A DNA stretch of 64,000 nt from Carboxylicivirga mesophila (GTDB taxonomy: Bacteria; Bacteroidota; Bacteroidia; Bacteroidales; Marinilabiliaceae), in assembly GCF_018271975.1 (NCBI RefSeq), contig NZ_JAGUCN010000016.1, positions 85,617 to 149,616 on the forward strand, read 5' to 3'. Under the pieces are notes generated by a model. That model did not search any database and was not told the DNA's origin. It saw only the letters and a program-made list of their open reading frames with translations. Made by a program: the position numbers and the translations under genes. Below, piece by piece: positions 27,426 to 36,900 of the stretch. Numbering within the stretch: the stretch's first letter is position 1; every line of letters begins with the position of its first letter.

Positions 27426-28193
27426 ATGAGTTTAAATTCCAATATACATTTTTCGAAAGACCAATTATGGAACGATTACGATAGTACCGGTACTATTGCA
27501 GATAAGAAGATTCCATGGGTGCTTCGTAACATTCCGCCGGATGTAAAAAGTATATTGGATGTAGGCTGTGGCAATGGCATCATCACCAATGTTCTGAATG
27601 AAAGTTACCAGGTGAAAGGTGTCGACTTGTCAGAGGCAGCACTGAAGCAGGTGAATTGTCCAACAGTACAGAGTAGTTCAGACAATATTCCTTTGGAATC
27701 GGAGAGTGCCGATATGGTGTTTTCGAGCCAACTGCTGGAGCACTTGACCAATGAACAATTGACGGGCACTGTTAAGGAATTTAAGCGTTTGGCTGCAAAA
27801 TATCTGCTCATCACGGTGCCACATAAGGAGTTTTTAAAAATCTGCGAAGCGAAATGCCCTTCTTGTGGCCACGTATTCAATACTAACGGGCATTATCAAA
27901 CTTTTGATATTCATAGATTGAAACAACTGTTTGGTGATGAGTATGAACTGGTCCATCATGATTTGGGAGGTAATCTCCATCGAGGTTATCATCCGGCGCT
28001 GATGCACATCCGCCAGAATTACGGCAACCGATACTTTAATCCACCCAATTATACCATGTGCCCTCACTGCAACAACGACAGCTTTCCGCTTAAAAAAGGA
28101 AACCTGATTTCGAAGGTTTGCAATGGACTCAATAGAGTGATTGCACCAAAATCGCCCTATTGGATTTTAACCTTATTCAGAAAGAAACTATGA
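27426..28193 (+). CDS. Class I SAM methyltransferase with a CxxC pair
   Basis: 255 residues (start ATG 27426; the TTG at 27423 is also in frame). AdoMet-binding motif ILDVGCGNGIITNVL with acidic loop GVDLSEAAL, post-motif FSSQLLEHLTNEQL, and cysteines CEAKCPSCGHVF and MCPHCNND, which may bind a metal. The methyl acceptor is unknown; from position it should be a sugar or lipid-linked glycan. The stop TGA overlaps the ATG of the next gene (ATGA, 28190-28193). Confidence 0.82.
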   Translation: MSLNSNIHFSKDQLWNDYDSTGTIADKKIPWVLRNIPPDVKSILDVGCGNGIITNVLNESYQVKGVDLSEAALKQVNCPTVQSSSDNIPLESESADMVFSSQLLEHLTNEQLTGTVKEFKRLAAKYLLITVPHKEFLKICEAKCPSCGHVFNTNGHYQTFDIHRLKQLFGDEYELVHHDLGGNLHRGYHPALMHIRQNYGNRYFNPPNYTMCPHCNNDSFPLKKGNLISKVCNGLNRVIAPKSPYWILTLFRKKL

Positions 28194-28777
28194 TGATTCA
28201 CCGGATTGAGGACAGGTTCAGACTAACCGAACAATTCTTACATAAAACACTGGGGAATGCCAGTTGTGAAATATTAGATATAGGCGCCAGAAACCGTATG
28301 TCGGAATACCTGCTTAGCAAAGACTTTAAGGTGGAAAGCACCCATGAAGGAATTGATTTTGATATGCTGAATGATGAGCTCAAAGCATATGAACAGAAGG
28401 AAGTGACCACAGCCTTTGAAGTGTTGGAGCATCTGTTTGATCCGATGAACTTCCTGAATAAAATACCAACCGATAAACTCATACTAACCGTGCCTCTGCA
28501 ATTATGGTTTAGTAAACCCTACATGCATGTTCCAATTAAGGATGGCGGACACGTGGCATATGGTCATTTTCATGAATTTGTGATAGAGCAACTGCATATG
28601 GTGCTGGATAAAACCGGGTGGAAGATTATTTACGATGAGAAATGGAAGTCGGCTCCACGAGTGCCTCTTGGCATCAGGCCCTTATTGCGCTATTTCTATC
28701 CAAGTGTATATGCTGTCTATTGCGAAAGAACAGAACCTTATCAAACCGGCAACTACAAAATAACAAAACCTGCATAG
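28190..28777 (+). CDS. SAM-dependent methyltransferase-like protein
   Basis: 195 residues from ATG 28190 (MMIHRIEDRFRLTEQFLHKT); an in-frame ATG follows at 28193. The motif CEILDIGARNRMSEYLLSK is an AdoMet-binding loop variant (DxGxxxR instead of DxGxGxG) and TAFEVLEHLFDPMNF is a class I post-motif, as in small glycan-cluster methyltransferases. Catalysis is likely but unproven. It is translationally coupled to both neighbours: ATGA with the preceding gene and one base (TAGTG) with the next. Confidence 0.78.
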   Translation: MMIHRIEDRFRLTEQFLHKTLGNASCEILDIGARNRMSEYLLSKDFKVESTHEGIDFDMLNDELKAYEQKEVTTAFEVLEHLFDPMNFLNKIPTDKLILTVPLQLWFSKPYMHVPIKDGGHVAYGHFHEFVIEQLHMVLDKTGWKIIYDEKWKSAPRVPLGIRPLLRYFYPSVYAVYCERTEPYQTGNYKITKPA

Positions 28778-30024
28778 TGACTAATCAACAGAAGGAAATA
28801 ATTGTTATCTCCCGCAACTTCCCGCCTTTGGGAGGTGTTGGTACCCGACGATGGAGTAAGTTTGCCAAATACCTGGCCAATAAAGGCTATTTGGTACATG
28901 TTATTACCATCGATTATAAATACAAAGACACGGTTAACTGGAGCCACGATGTGGACCATCCAAATATTGTGGTGCATCGCCTGAAGAGTGCTTATCCTAA
29001 CTGGTTATTGCGTCATCGTAAGCGTGGGTTTATAGCAAAAAAGTGGTTCGAACTGGTGAATCTTTATTACCGAAACACCAGTAATTGGATGGATAATGCG
29101 CAAGGTTGGGAGAAAGAGCTGATTCCTTATGTGCGGAACCTAATCAGGAAAAATGGGATTAGAAATGTGGTGGTAACAGCCGCGCCATGTTCGGTGGCGT
29201 ATATGACCAGCATTATTAAGGTCGAGAATCCGGAGATTAACTTTATTGTTGATTTCAGGGATAAATGGAACGATGAACCGCAGTATGCTTATGGCACAGC
29301 TATTAAATCGTTTAAGCGGAAGGAGAAATCGGTTCAGATGGAACTCCAAACCATGTTGATGGCGGATAAGATTATTGTAACAACCAATACCATCAGGCAT
29401 AATTTTTCATCCATTTACAAAACGTGTGCATCAAAGTATATCACCATTCATAATGGGTATGATGCTGACGATTATAAAGTAGATTGGCAGCAGGCTGGAC
29501 GAAATGACAAGCAACTAAAACTGGTCTATTTTGGATCGCTGTTGGGGGGACAGCCAGAAGGATTAGATTTGATATATAAGGCCATTCGTGAGCTGAATGA
29601 TCCATTCTTTAGGGAATCGTTTAGGATTGATATTTATGGGGTGGCATCTGCCGGTTACCGCAATCCCGATCCTGATACCTGTTTCTTTAAACCTTTGATT
29701 AAGAGTAGCGAAGTGGCAACGGTTCTCAGTCAGTATGATGGTGGGTTATCCATTCTGGAGATGAAGCGCTCCAATGTGTTTGCCACCAAGGTATTTGATT
29801 ATATGGCCATGAAAATGCCAATCCTGCATGTTTCAAATAACGGGGAACTTTACCAGCTTTTGGAAGAAAAGGGGCAGTATGTTTCAAATTACAATGTTGA
29901 GAATATGAAGCATACTCTACTTAGACTAAAGCAGGATTTTCTGGATAAGAAAACCCCAGAGTTTGATTTTGAAGCTTTTAACATAGCTTCGCATACTGGA
30001 AAGCTTGAAAAACTATTTGTGTAG
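28777..30024 (+). CDS. Glycosyltransferase family 4-like
   Basis: 415 residues with GTG start at 28777 (MTNQQKEIIVISRNFPPLGG), overlapping the previous stop by one base; the frame is open upstream to 28642 but that part lies inside the preceding gene and looks non-coding. N-terminal Rossmann-like part with FPPLGGVGTRRWSKFAKYLA (nucleotide-sugar enzymes of GT-B fold), C-terminal part with KLVYFGSLLGGQPEGLDLIYKAI and the GT4-type GGLSILEMKRSNVFATKVFDYMA. Likely transfers a sugar in the surface-glycan unit. Confidence 0.82.
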   Translation: MTNQQKEIIVISRNFPPLGGVGTRRWSKFAKYLANKGYLVHVITIDYKYKDTVNWSHDVDHPNIVVHRLKSAYPNWLLRHRKRGFIAKKWFELVNLYYRNTSNWMDNAQGWEKELIPYVRNLIRKNGIRNVVVTAAPCSVAYMTSIIKVENPEINFIVDFRDKWNDEPQYAYGTAIKSFKRKEKSVQMELQTMLMADKIIVTTNTIRHNFSSIYKTCASKYITIHNGYDADDYKVDWQQAGRNDKQLKLVYFGSLLGGQPEGLDLIYKAIRELNDPFFRESFRIDIYGVASAGYRNPDPDTCFFKPLIKSSEVATVLSQYDGGLSILEMKRSNVFATKVFDYMAMKMPILHVSNNGELYQLLEEKGQYVSNYNVENMKHTLLRLKQDFLDKKTPEFDFEAFNIASHTGKLEKLFV

Positions 30025-30242
30025 TTCTTATTGGTTGCTGTTCGCTATAAGGAAACAGCTTTCGGCTATTACTTATACTGCCAGGCGTGGTATGGTATAA
30101 TATTCATATAACTTCTATCCATCGCCGGATAGAGGATAAGTAACGGTCTGATAGAGGAATTAAGTTTCGTAGAATTATTGATATTAAGATTGTTGTGGCA
30201 TAATATTTGCTCGAATTCGGCGTAATCTTAACCCTAATTTTT
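30025..30242. other. Intergenic region with a hairpin, upstream of a mini-ORF
   Basis: Part of a 448-bp stretch without a long gene. CTTCTATCC (30112-30120) and GGATAGAGG (30127-30135) form a 9-bp stem including one wobble pair with a 6-nt loop but no T-run, so it is not a clear terminator. Further right, TTG (30178-30180) and AATATTTG (30202-30209, 21-bp spacer) make a weak promoter that would start the mini-gene at 30243. Confidence 0.45.
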
Positions 30243-30362
30243 ATGAGCAAATCTATCCCAAGTAAACTGACTAGCCTATTTAAATCATCTGATTTTCCAT
30301 ATGTTGTATTACTTTACCAATTGGTATTGTTGATAATAATAACATTGCTGATTATTTTTTAA
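30243..30362 (+). CDS. 39-residue single-span membrane peptide (candidate)
   Basis: ATG 30243 opens a 39-codon frame: MSKSIPSKLTSLFKSSDF with basic residues, then PYVVLLYQLVLLIIITLLII, a membrane helix, then F and TAA. It has a possible promoter (30178-30209) upstream and a strong terminator right after (30380), so it looks like a small transcription unit of its own between the glycosyltransferase and helicase genes. Short Bacteroidota peptides of this shape are easily missed. Family unknown; not testable without homologues. Confidence 0.45.
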   Translation: MSKSIPSKLTSLFKSSDFPYVVLLYQLVLLIIITLLIIF

Positions 30363-30379
30363 ATGTTCCTTAACCAATA

Positions 30380-30447
30380 AAAACTTCACCTCTGGCATAA
30401 ACTTTCCATTCATAGATTCCTGATTTGCAGAGGTGGAGTTTTATTTT
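30380..30447 (+). terminator. Long-stem intrinsic terminator
   Basis: AAAACTTCACCTCTG (30380-30394) and CAGAGGTGGAGTTTT (30428-30442) pair as a 15-bp stem with one G-U wobble across a 33-nt loop, followed by ATTTTTCT. It can end the mini-gene at 30362 and, read backwards, the helicase gene that stops at 30473, because the other side is A-rich. Confidence 0.7.
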
Positions 30448-30472
30448 TCTATAATCAGCTAATTGGCTGATG

Positions 30473-32707
30473 CTACAAAACCCCGTCAGACTGTAACCAG
30501 GCCTGTACATATTTAATTTGCGGATAGGAGTACTTATGCTTCAGGTGTTCTTTGATTTCTGAAAGGGCGTTGCCGTCGCATGCCTTTATCCCTTTAGCAA
30601 TCACTTCCCGGGCTTCAAAATCGACGAAATCATTGAGCGAAAGAATGTTTTCCTGGATGCATTTGGCCAGATGCGATTCAATGGTTGTTTTAACAAGGCC
30701 TCGTTCTTTGGCAATGGAAGCTACATCATGCCCCTGTTTGTAGAGGGCGCAGGTAACCAGGTGAGTGGCTACTTTGGGCGTTTTTACGGCTTTTTGTTTG
30801 CTGGGTGCTGATGGTTTTTTGTCTGACTGCTGCTTAAGATTGGGCTGGTCAATATCTTCCTTATTAACATCTTCTCCACTGTGTGCTGAAGCCAGTAGTG
30901 TTTTAGCCTTAAGCATCTTTTGAACCAGTCCAAAGTATAAAGCAGCCAACTCCTGTAGCTCATTTGTGTATTTCTTCACACCCTTAATCCCTTTCAGTTC
31001 TTCGATGTGTTCTATGATTTTCGAGTGTGATGTTTTAATGGCTGGTTGAAAGTAGCCGATGGCTTTATCTACCCGTTCGCTCAAAAGGGAGAGGTAATCG
31101 TCGTTGGAGCTGTTGATAATGCGACTAACCTGTGCCCGAAAGCTATTGGCCACCTGTTGCAGGGGTTCTGCTGATTCTATCAGGCTTGCGGCCCAGTCTT
31201 TATATTGCTGCTTTTTAGAGCGTCTTTCATCTTTACTATACGATTGAACGTGCTGGTGCAAGGCCACTATCAGGTCATTAAAATCAAAGGCCTGCAACAC
31301 AAACTGATTAAAGTAATTCTGCGATTCTTCCTTTAGAATAGGCGTTAGCTCATCGGCATCCATCTTTCGATCAACAAAATGACGAAGTGACTCATCGGCA
31401 CTGATGCCCTGCTGTGGTATGGGCGATAGCAAAACCAATCCATCGAGGGATGTTAAGCGCGAGAGAGCCACATAAATTTGCCCGGCCGCGAAGGCTTTAC
31501 CTACGTCAATAATAGCTTTTTCAAAAGTGAGGCCCTGACTTTTGTGAACCGTAATGGCCCAGGCCAGCTTTAAAGGGTATTGCTTAAATTCACCCACCAC
31601 TTTTTCTTCCACTTCATTGGTGTCTTTGTTGAGGCTGTATTTCTTGTTTTCCCAGGTATAGGGTTCCACGGTTACGGCATCGCTTCCGTCCGTAAAGCTG
31701 ACTTCAATTTCATCGCGGCTGATGTGCGATATGGTGCCTATTTTACCGTTGAAATACCGTTGCTGCCCCGAGAAATCATTTTTGATGAACATCACCTGGG
31801 CACCCTTTTTAAACTGCACGGTAGGCTGCAAAGGGTATTGATGCTCCTTGAAATCCCCTTTTATTTCCGACTGAAAGGAGAAGGTCTGGCCATTTAATTC
31901 ATCCAGACATGCTTTGTTTTTAGCATCGGCAATGGCATTGTGGGTAGTTAGCTGAATGTAGCCATCGTTGTTGTGTTGGTTAAAACTGGGCTGATGGTAG
32001 CGGTTCAATAGCTCAATATCGGCCTGTGTCACCTGGTCATCTCTGAAGTGATTCAATAGCTGAACAAAGGTCTGATCCGACTGGCGATAGACTTTTTGCA
32101 GTTCGATGTGAACAGGATGATGGTGTTGCAACACCTGGGCGTCAAAAAAGTAGGGGCTTTTATAGTAGCGACTCAGGTAGCTCCATTCTTCGTGTTTGGT
32201 GACAGGTGGTAACTGTAACATATCACCAATAAACAATACCTGGAGACCGCCAAAGGGCTTGTTCTGACTGCGGCGTACGTAGCGGCAAATCAGGTCGATG
32301 GCATCCAGCAGGTCGGCTCGTAACATACTCACTTCGTCAATCACCAGCAGCTCCATTTGTTTAATAAGGTTGCGCTTAACCTTGTGCATCTGCAGGTTTT
32401 TGATGATTGATCGCGGGGTGTTAAAGTGCGCCAGTGTTTCCATGCGTGTGGTGTCAATGCCACTATTATCGGGTATAAAAGCACCAAATGGCAGTTGAAA
32501 CAACGAATGCAATGTGACACCACCTGCGTTGATGGCGGCAATGCCAGTGGGGGCGGCTACCACCACATTTTTATGTGTATGAGCCTTAATGCGATGCAGC
32601 AGGGTAGTTTTACCGGTACCTGCTTTGCCCGTCAGAAATACACTGCGATTGGTGGTGTTAATATATTTGGAAACAATGGATTGAAGGTCTTCTGTAGGTG
32701 CACTCAT
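30473..32707 (-). CDS. PIF1-type superfamily 1B DNA helicase with C-terminal HTH
   Basis: 744 residues from ATG 32707 (MSAPTEDLQSIVSKYINTTN); the open frame to 32773 adds a basic stretch without homology. The helicase motifs are FLTGKAGTGKTTLLHRI (Walker A), LLVIDEVSMLRADLLDAIDL (Walker B), LFIGDMLQLPPV, the VYRQSDQTFVQLLN arginine motif and TVHKSQGLTFEKAIIDVG and GQIYVALSRLTSLDGLVL (motifs V-VI), as in PIF1/RecD-like enzymes. A C-terminal extension ends in a helix-turn-helix (GHDVASIAKERGLVKTTIESHLAKC) with an adjacent HRDC-like stretch. It should unwind DNA, possibly G4 or stalled-fork structures. No plasmid or phage genes are adjacent. Confidence 0.88.
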   Translation of the reverse strand: MSAPTEDLQSIVSKYINTTNRSVFLTGKAGTGKTTLLHRIKAHTHKNVVVAAPTGIAAINAGGVTLHSLFQLPFGAFIPDNSGIDTTRMETLAHFNTPRSIIKNLQMHKVKRNLIKQMELLVIDEVSMLRADLLDAIDLICRYVRRSQNKPFGGLQVLFIGDMLQLPPVTKHEEWSYLSRYYKSPYFFDAQVLQHHHPVHIELQKVYRQSDQTFVQLLNHFRDDQVTQADIELLNRYHQPSFNQHNNDGYIQLTTHNAIADAKNKACLDELNGQTFSFQSEIKGDFKEHQYPLQPTVQFKKGAQVMFIKNDFSGQQRYFNGKIGTISHISRDEIEVSFTDGSDAVTVEPYTWENKKYSLNKDTNEVEEKVVGEFKQYPLKLAWAITVHKSQGLTFEKAIIDVGKAFAAGQIYVALSRLTSLDGLVLLSPIPQQGISADESLRHFVDRKMDADELTPILKEESQNYFNQFVLQAFDFNDLIVALHQHVQSYSKDERRSKKQQYKDWAASLIESAEPLQQVANSFRAQVSRIINSSNDDYLSLLSERVDKAIGYFQPAIKTSHSKIIEHIEELKGIKGVKKYTNELQELAALYFGLVQKMLKAKTLLASAHSGEDVNKEDIDQPNLKQQSDKKPSAPSKQKAVKTPKVATHLVTCALYKQGHDVASIAKERGLVKTTIESHLAKCIQENILSLNDFVDFEAREVIAKGIKACDGNALSEIKEHLKHKYSYPQIKYVQAWLQSDGVL

Positions 32708-32832
32708 CGAAAAATGATTAATAATCGGGCAAGATACAGGAAAAATGCGCTTGGTGCAAAGTCTCCCTGCCATGCCTTGGGGCTTCGTTTCTTTATTGAC
32801 ACTTTGATTAGTAAGATACGAATCATAAAAAC

Positions 32833-32840
32833 TACCTTTG
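32833..32840 (+). promoter_or_regulatory. -7 promoter box of the ykgJ-type gene
   Basis: TACCTTTG matches TAnnTTTG fully. Transcription would start around 32845-32848, at or just before ATG 32847, so the start at ATG 32859 may be the translated one. No TTG sits at a consensus distance upstream (32804-32806 is 26 bp away). Confidence 0.4.
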
Positions 32841-32846
32841 CGGAAA

Positions 32847-33386
32847 ATGATTGATGATATGGCAACATTGGATAATTATAAAGCACTTAGAGAGGAAATT
32901 GATGCAGCAACTATTAAGCTATGGGATGAACATCATAACAATATGGCTTGCAAAAAGGGCTGCGATAAATGCTGCCTGAATTTTGATGTATTTCCCATCG
33001 AGTTTGACTATATCAAACAGCAGGTTGAAGAGAATTATCCGGAAGTTTTAAATCAATCGTTATCACCTGATTCTTTCGGTGAGGAAGACAAGTGCCTTTT
33101 CTTAAAAGACCACCAGTGTAGCATTTATACTGCCCGTCCAATAATCTGCCGTACCCATGGCTACCCGTTGTTATATATGAACGAAGCCGGCGATCAATGG
33201 GAATTATCGCACTGCGAACTCAATTTCACACAGGTGGATGAAGATTACTTTAACGAGGATAATTGCTATGCGCAGGATACCTTCAACAGCCGCCTGTTTA
33301 TGATGAACAAGGAATACATCAAGACGGCCCATCCGGATAAAGGCGAGTTTGATTTGATTCCTCTGGCTGATCTTCTGAAGAGATAA
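32847..33386 (+). CDS. YkgJ-family cysteine-cluster protein
   Basis: About 179 residues from ATG 32847 (or 175 from ATG 32859, MATLDNYKALREE). It has the family's zinc/iron-binding cysteines: CKKGCDKCC near residue 38 and CLFLKDHQCSIYTARPIICRTHG near residue 90, then a fourth cysteine group (HCELNF, NCYAQDT). Function unknown; domain of this type binds Fe-S or zinc. It is convergent with a second YkgJ-type gene, 4 bp apart, which suggests local duplication or a paired role. Confidence 0.8.
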   Translation: MIDDMATLDNYKALREEIDAATIKLWDEHHNNMACKKGCDKCCLNFDVFPIEFDYIKQQVEENYPEVLNQSLSPDSFGEEDKCLFLKDHQCSIYTARPIICRTHGYPLLYMNEAGDQWELSHCELNFTQVDEDYFNEDNCYAQDTFNSRLFMMNKEYIKTAHPDKGEFDLIPLADLLKR

Positions 33387-33390
33387 GTTA

Positions 33391-33714
33391 TTAAATCCTA
33401 TTCTCATTACACCACTTCCAATGGTGCTCATTAACCGGGTAATTGCGGCAGATGCCGGCCCGTGCTTCGTACACGCCACACGAGAAACTACCATTGTTGA
33501 CGTTTAGGAAGATGCAGTCGCCATTGGCTTTATGCTTTAAAAAGTGCCCGTCGGCATAGGAGTGACCCATGGGCTCGGTGAAGTCCTTACGGTGAAGGTG
33601 TGTGAAGTTTTCCAGGGCCGTCATTTCGGCATCGTTCAGTTCAACAAATGGGAAATTGCGGCAGCAAACGCCACAGTGCTGACAGATAGTGGATGAAATA
33701 GTGTTGTTTTCCAT
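33391..33714 (-). CDS. YkgJ-family cysteine-cluster protein (short)
   Basis: 107 residues from ATG 33714 (MENNTISSTICQHCGVCC); the open frame to 33726 is an upstream ATG in a poor context. It has a compact version of the family motif, CQHCGVCCRNFPFVEL near the N-terminus and CIFLNVNNGSFSCGVYEARAGICRNYP in the C-terminal half, i.e. C-x2-C-x2-CC and C-x11-C-x8-C. Its 3' end lies 4 bp from that of the neighbour. Confidence 0.8.
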   Translation of the reverse strand: MENNTISSTICQHCGVCCRNFPFVELNDAEMTALENFTHLHRKDFTEPMGHSYADGHFLKHKANGDCIFLNVNNGSFSCGVYEARAGICRNYPVNEHHWKWCNENRI

Positions 33715-33913
33715 AAGGCAATGCATCTAATGAGAATTCAAATTCTGCGAATGGAAACAAAATGCTTCATGGTTTAATTGGGTATCCATCCATGACAAAG
33801 ATACACGAGTTTTGCTGGTTTATTATTGTTGACTCCATAAAAAACTTTGGGCTTTTGTATTTAGAGTATCTTCTCTTTATTACCTTTAAACAAAATATTT
33901 TTACCTAGAAACT

Positions 33914-36900
33914 ATGGTTAAACGCGTATTGCTCTATGCCGCTGTTATAGTGGGTATAGTAATGATGAATGCTTGCCAGAGCAAGCCCGACAAAACGACT
34001 GAGGAAGTGACTTTTAATAAGAAAGTCAGTGCATTTACTTCCGGCATCATCTCCAATGAAGCCAGTATTCAAATACAGTTTGCAGAAAAGCTGCCGGCTG
34101 TTGAACCTGGGCAAAAGGCCGACAAGGGAATACTATCCATGCGGCCATCCATCAAAGGTCAGCTGGTGTGGCTTGATGCGCATACGCTTCAGTTTCGGCC
34201 CGAAGAACGCATGCCATCGGGGGCACAATTCGAAGTAGAAGTTAAGCTGCCGGAGCTGTTTGCCGATGAGAAGGAGTCGTTTAAGTTTAGTTTCTCAACC
34301 ATAGAGCAAAACTTCAGGGTGCAGCCACTGGGCCTGGAGCCCGATGCGGCCGATGACCTCAAGGTGAATACTTATCGTGGGCGCATCACCACGGCCGACC
34401 ATGTGGAGAACGATGCCCTTGAAGCCTTGTTGAAAGCGTCGCAGGATGGTCGTGCTTTAGAGATAGAGTGGGAGCACCAAAGCAGTGAAAAGCAGCATGC
34501 GTTTGCTGTTAGGGGCGTACAGCGTAGCGATCAGAGCAGTATGCTATTAATGGAGTACAATGGTAAGGCCATTGGTGTTGATAAGTCAGATAGGAGTGAA
34601 GTGGAAGTGCCTTCGCTCACCGATTTTAAAGTCACCGATGTGCGTGTGGTGATGCAGCCCGATCAGCATGTGCTGGTCGTGTTCTCCGATCCGCTCGATG
34701 AACGCCAGAACATTAAGGGACTTATCGATATTAGCGAGGCCTCTAAATTGCGCTATGTGATTGAGCGCAATCGCGTAAAGGTGTATCCATCCTACCGTCT
34801 CACCGGTTCACATAAGGTCACTATTTCCGAAGGTATTAAAAACATACTTGGCTATGCCCATCAGGCCGAAGAAAGCTACGACATGGTGTTTGAAACGCCC
34901 AAACCCGAAGTGCAGCTGATTGGTAAAGGCACTATTCTGCCGAGTTCCAGTGGCTTAACGTTTCCCTTTAAAGCGGTTAGTGTTAAATCGGTGCAGGTGC
35001 GTATCATCAAGATATTTGAAAACAATGTGGCCAACTTCCTGCAGGTTAATCGCATGGACGGGCAGTACCAGCTGCGTCGTGCCGGCCGACTGATATACAA
35101 GCAGACTATCCGCCTCGATAACGACCGTTCTCTCGACCTGACGCAGTGGAACACCTTTTCGTTAAACCTGGCCGACCTGATAACACCTGAGCAGGGTGCT
35201 ATCTACCGTGTGGAGTTGAAAATCAGAAAGCAGGATAGCGTTTATCCTTGCGGAGATGCGGAAGCAACCGAGGCAACTGAAGAGGAAGGAGGCATCACCG
35301 AATCAGACATGGCCTACTGGGATCAACCAACGGAGTACTATAGCTCTTACTGGGATGGTTATGATGATTATTACTACGATTGGCGCGAGCGCGATAATCC
35401 TTGCTCGCCCATGTATTTCCGCAATAAAGTCATCAGCCGTAATATTTTAGCATCCGATATTGGTATTATTGCCAAGCAGGGCACGGATAAGGAAGTCGTG
35501 GTGGCCGTAACCGATTTACGCACGACGCAGCCTTTGGCCAGTGTGGAGGTAGAGATTATGAACTACCAGATGCAGGTGGTGGGTAGCACCCGCACCGATG
35601 CGCAAGGAATGGCGCGTATTCCGGTATCACAAAAGCCCTTCTTGCTGATAGCTAAAAACGACAAGCAGCGAGGCTATTTACGACTGGATGACGGTAGTTC
35701 GTTATCATTAAGCCGTTTCGATGTAAGCGGACAGGTCGTGCAAAAAGGCATGAAAGGGTTTATTTATGGTGAGCGTGGCGTATGGCGTCCGGGCGATACC
35801 TTGTTTGTGTCGTTTATGCTGGAGAACAAAGGGGAGCAGTTACCCAAAGAACACCCCATCGTGTTTGAGTGGGTCAATCCGCATGGGCAGACCATTAATC
35901 GGCAGGTGCAGGGGCTGAATGATAACAACATCTATGTGTTTAAAACGCAAACCAGCCACGATGCGCCTACCGGTATGTGGCGGGCACGCATCAAAGTGGG
36001 CGGCAGTACCTTTGAAAAAGGCATGCGGGTAGAAACCATTAAACCCAACCGTCTGAAGATTAGTCTTGATTTTAATACCGATCTATTGTTGCCTGGTGAG
36101 GCGGCTCATAGCACGCTTGAGGCCAAATGGCTGCATGGTGCCATTGCCCGCAACCTGAAAGCCGATGTAAAGGTGACGCTCAACCAAAGCAGAACCAGCT
36201 TTAAGAAATATGGCGATTACCATTTCGATGATCCCTCGCGGCGTTTCGATTCGGAAGAAAACACCGTGTTTGAAGGCCGCCTGGATGAAAATGGAAAGGC
36301 CATTGTTGATGCGGCCATTGATGTGAAAGAAGCTGCTCCGGGTATGTTAAAGGCCTCGTTTATGACACGCGTGTTCGAAGAAGGTGGCGATTTTAGTATC
36401 GATCGCTTCTCGGTACCTTATGCGCCTTACCCAATTTTTGTTGGGGTAAAAGCACCCAAAGGGGATAAGCGTGGCATGCTGTTAACCGATACGACGCATA
36501 CTGTCAATGTGGTGACCCTATCACCTAAAGGCGAGCCCATGACCGTTCGAAACCTTTCTTACTATGTATATAAAGTAAGCTGGCGCTGGTGGTGGGAGTC
36601 ATCATCCGACGATTTGGCCAACTATGTGGGCACGCGCCATCAGAACCTGGTAGCCAGTGGTAAAGTGAATACTACTAATGGAGAAGGCCAGTTTGGGTTT
36701 AGGGTTAACTATCCCGAGTGGGGACGCTACCTGATTCGAGTGGTGGATAATACCAATGGTCATGCTACCGGCCAAACGGTGTATGTCGATTGGCCGGGAT
36801 TGGCCGGCAACAGCCGCGGCAGTGATCCAAGTTCTGCCAGTATGCTGGCTTTTAATGCCGATAAAGAGAAGTACCAGGTTGGCGAGCAGGCCACCATCAG

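Noticed and set aside
28642..28776. N-terminal extension of the glycosyltransferase
   Set aside because: Lies inside the preceding methyltransferase gene and is unlike the family start; GTG 28777 fits the TAGTG overlap.
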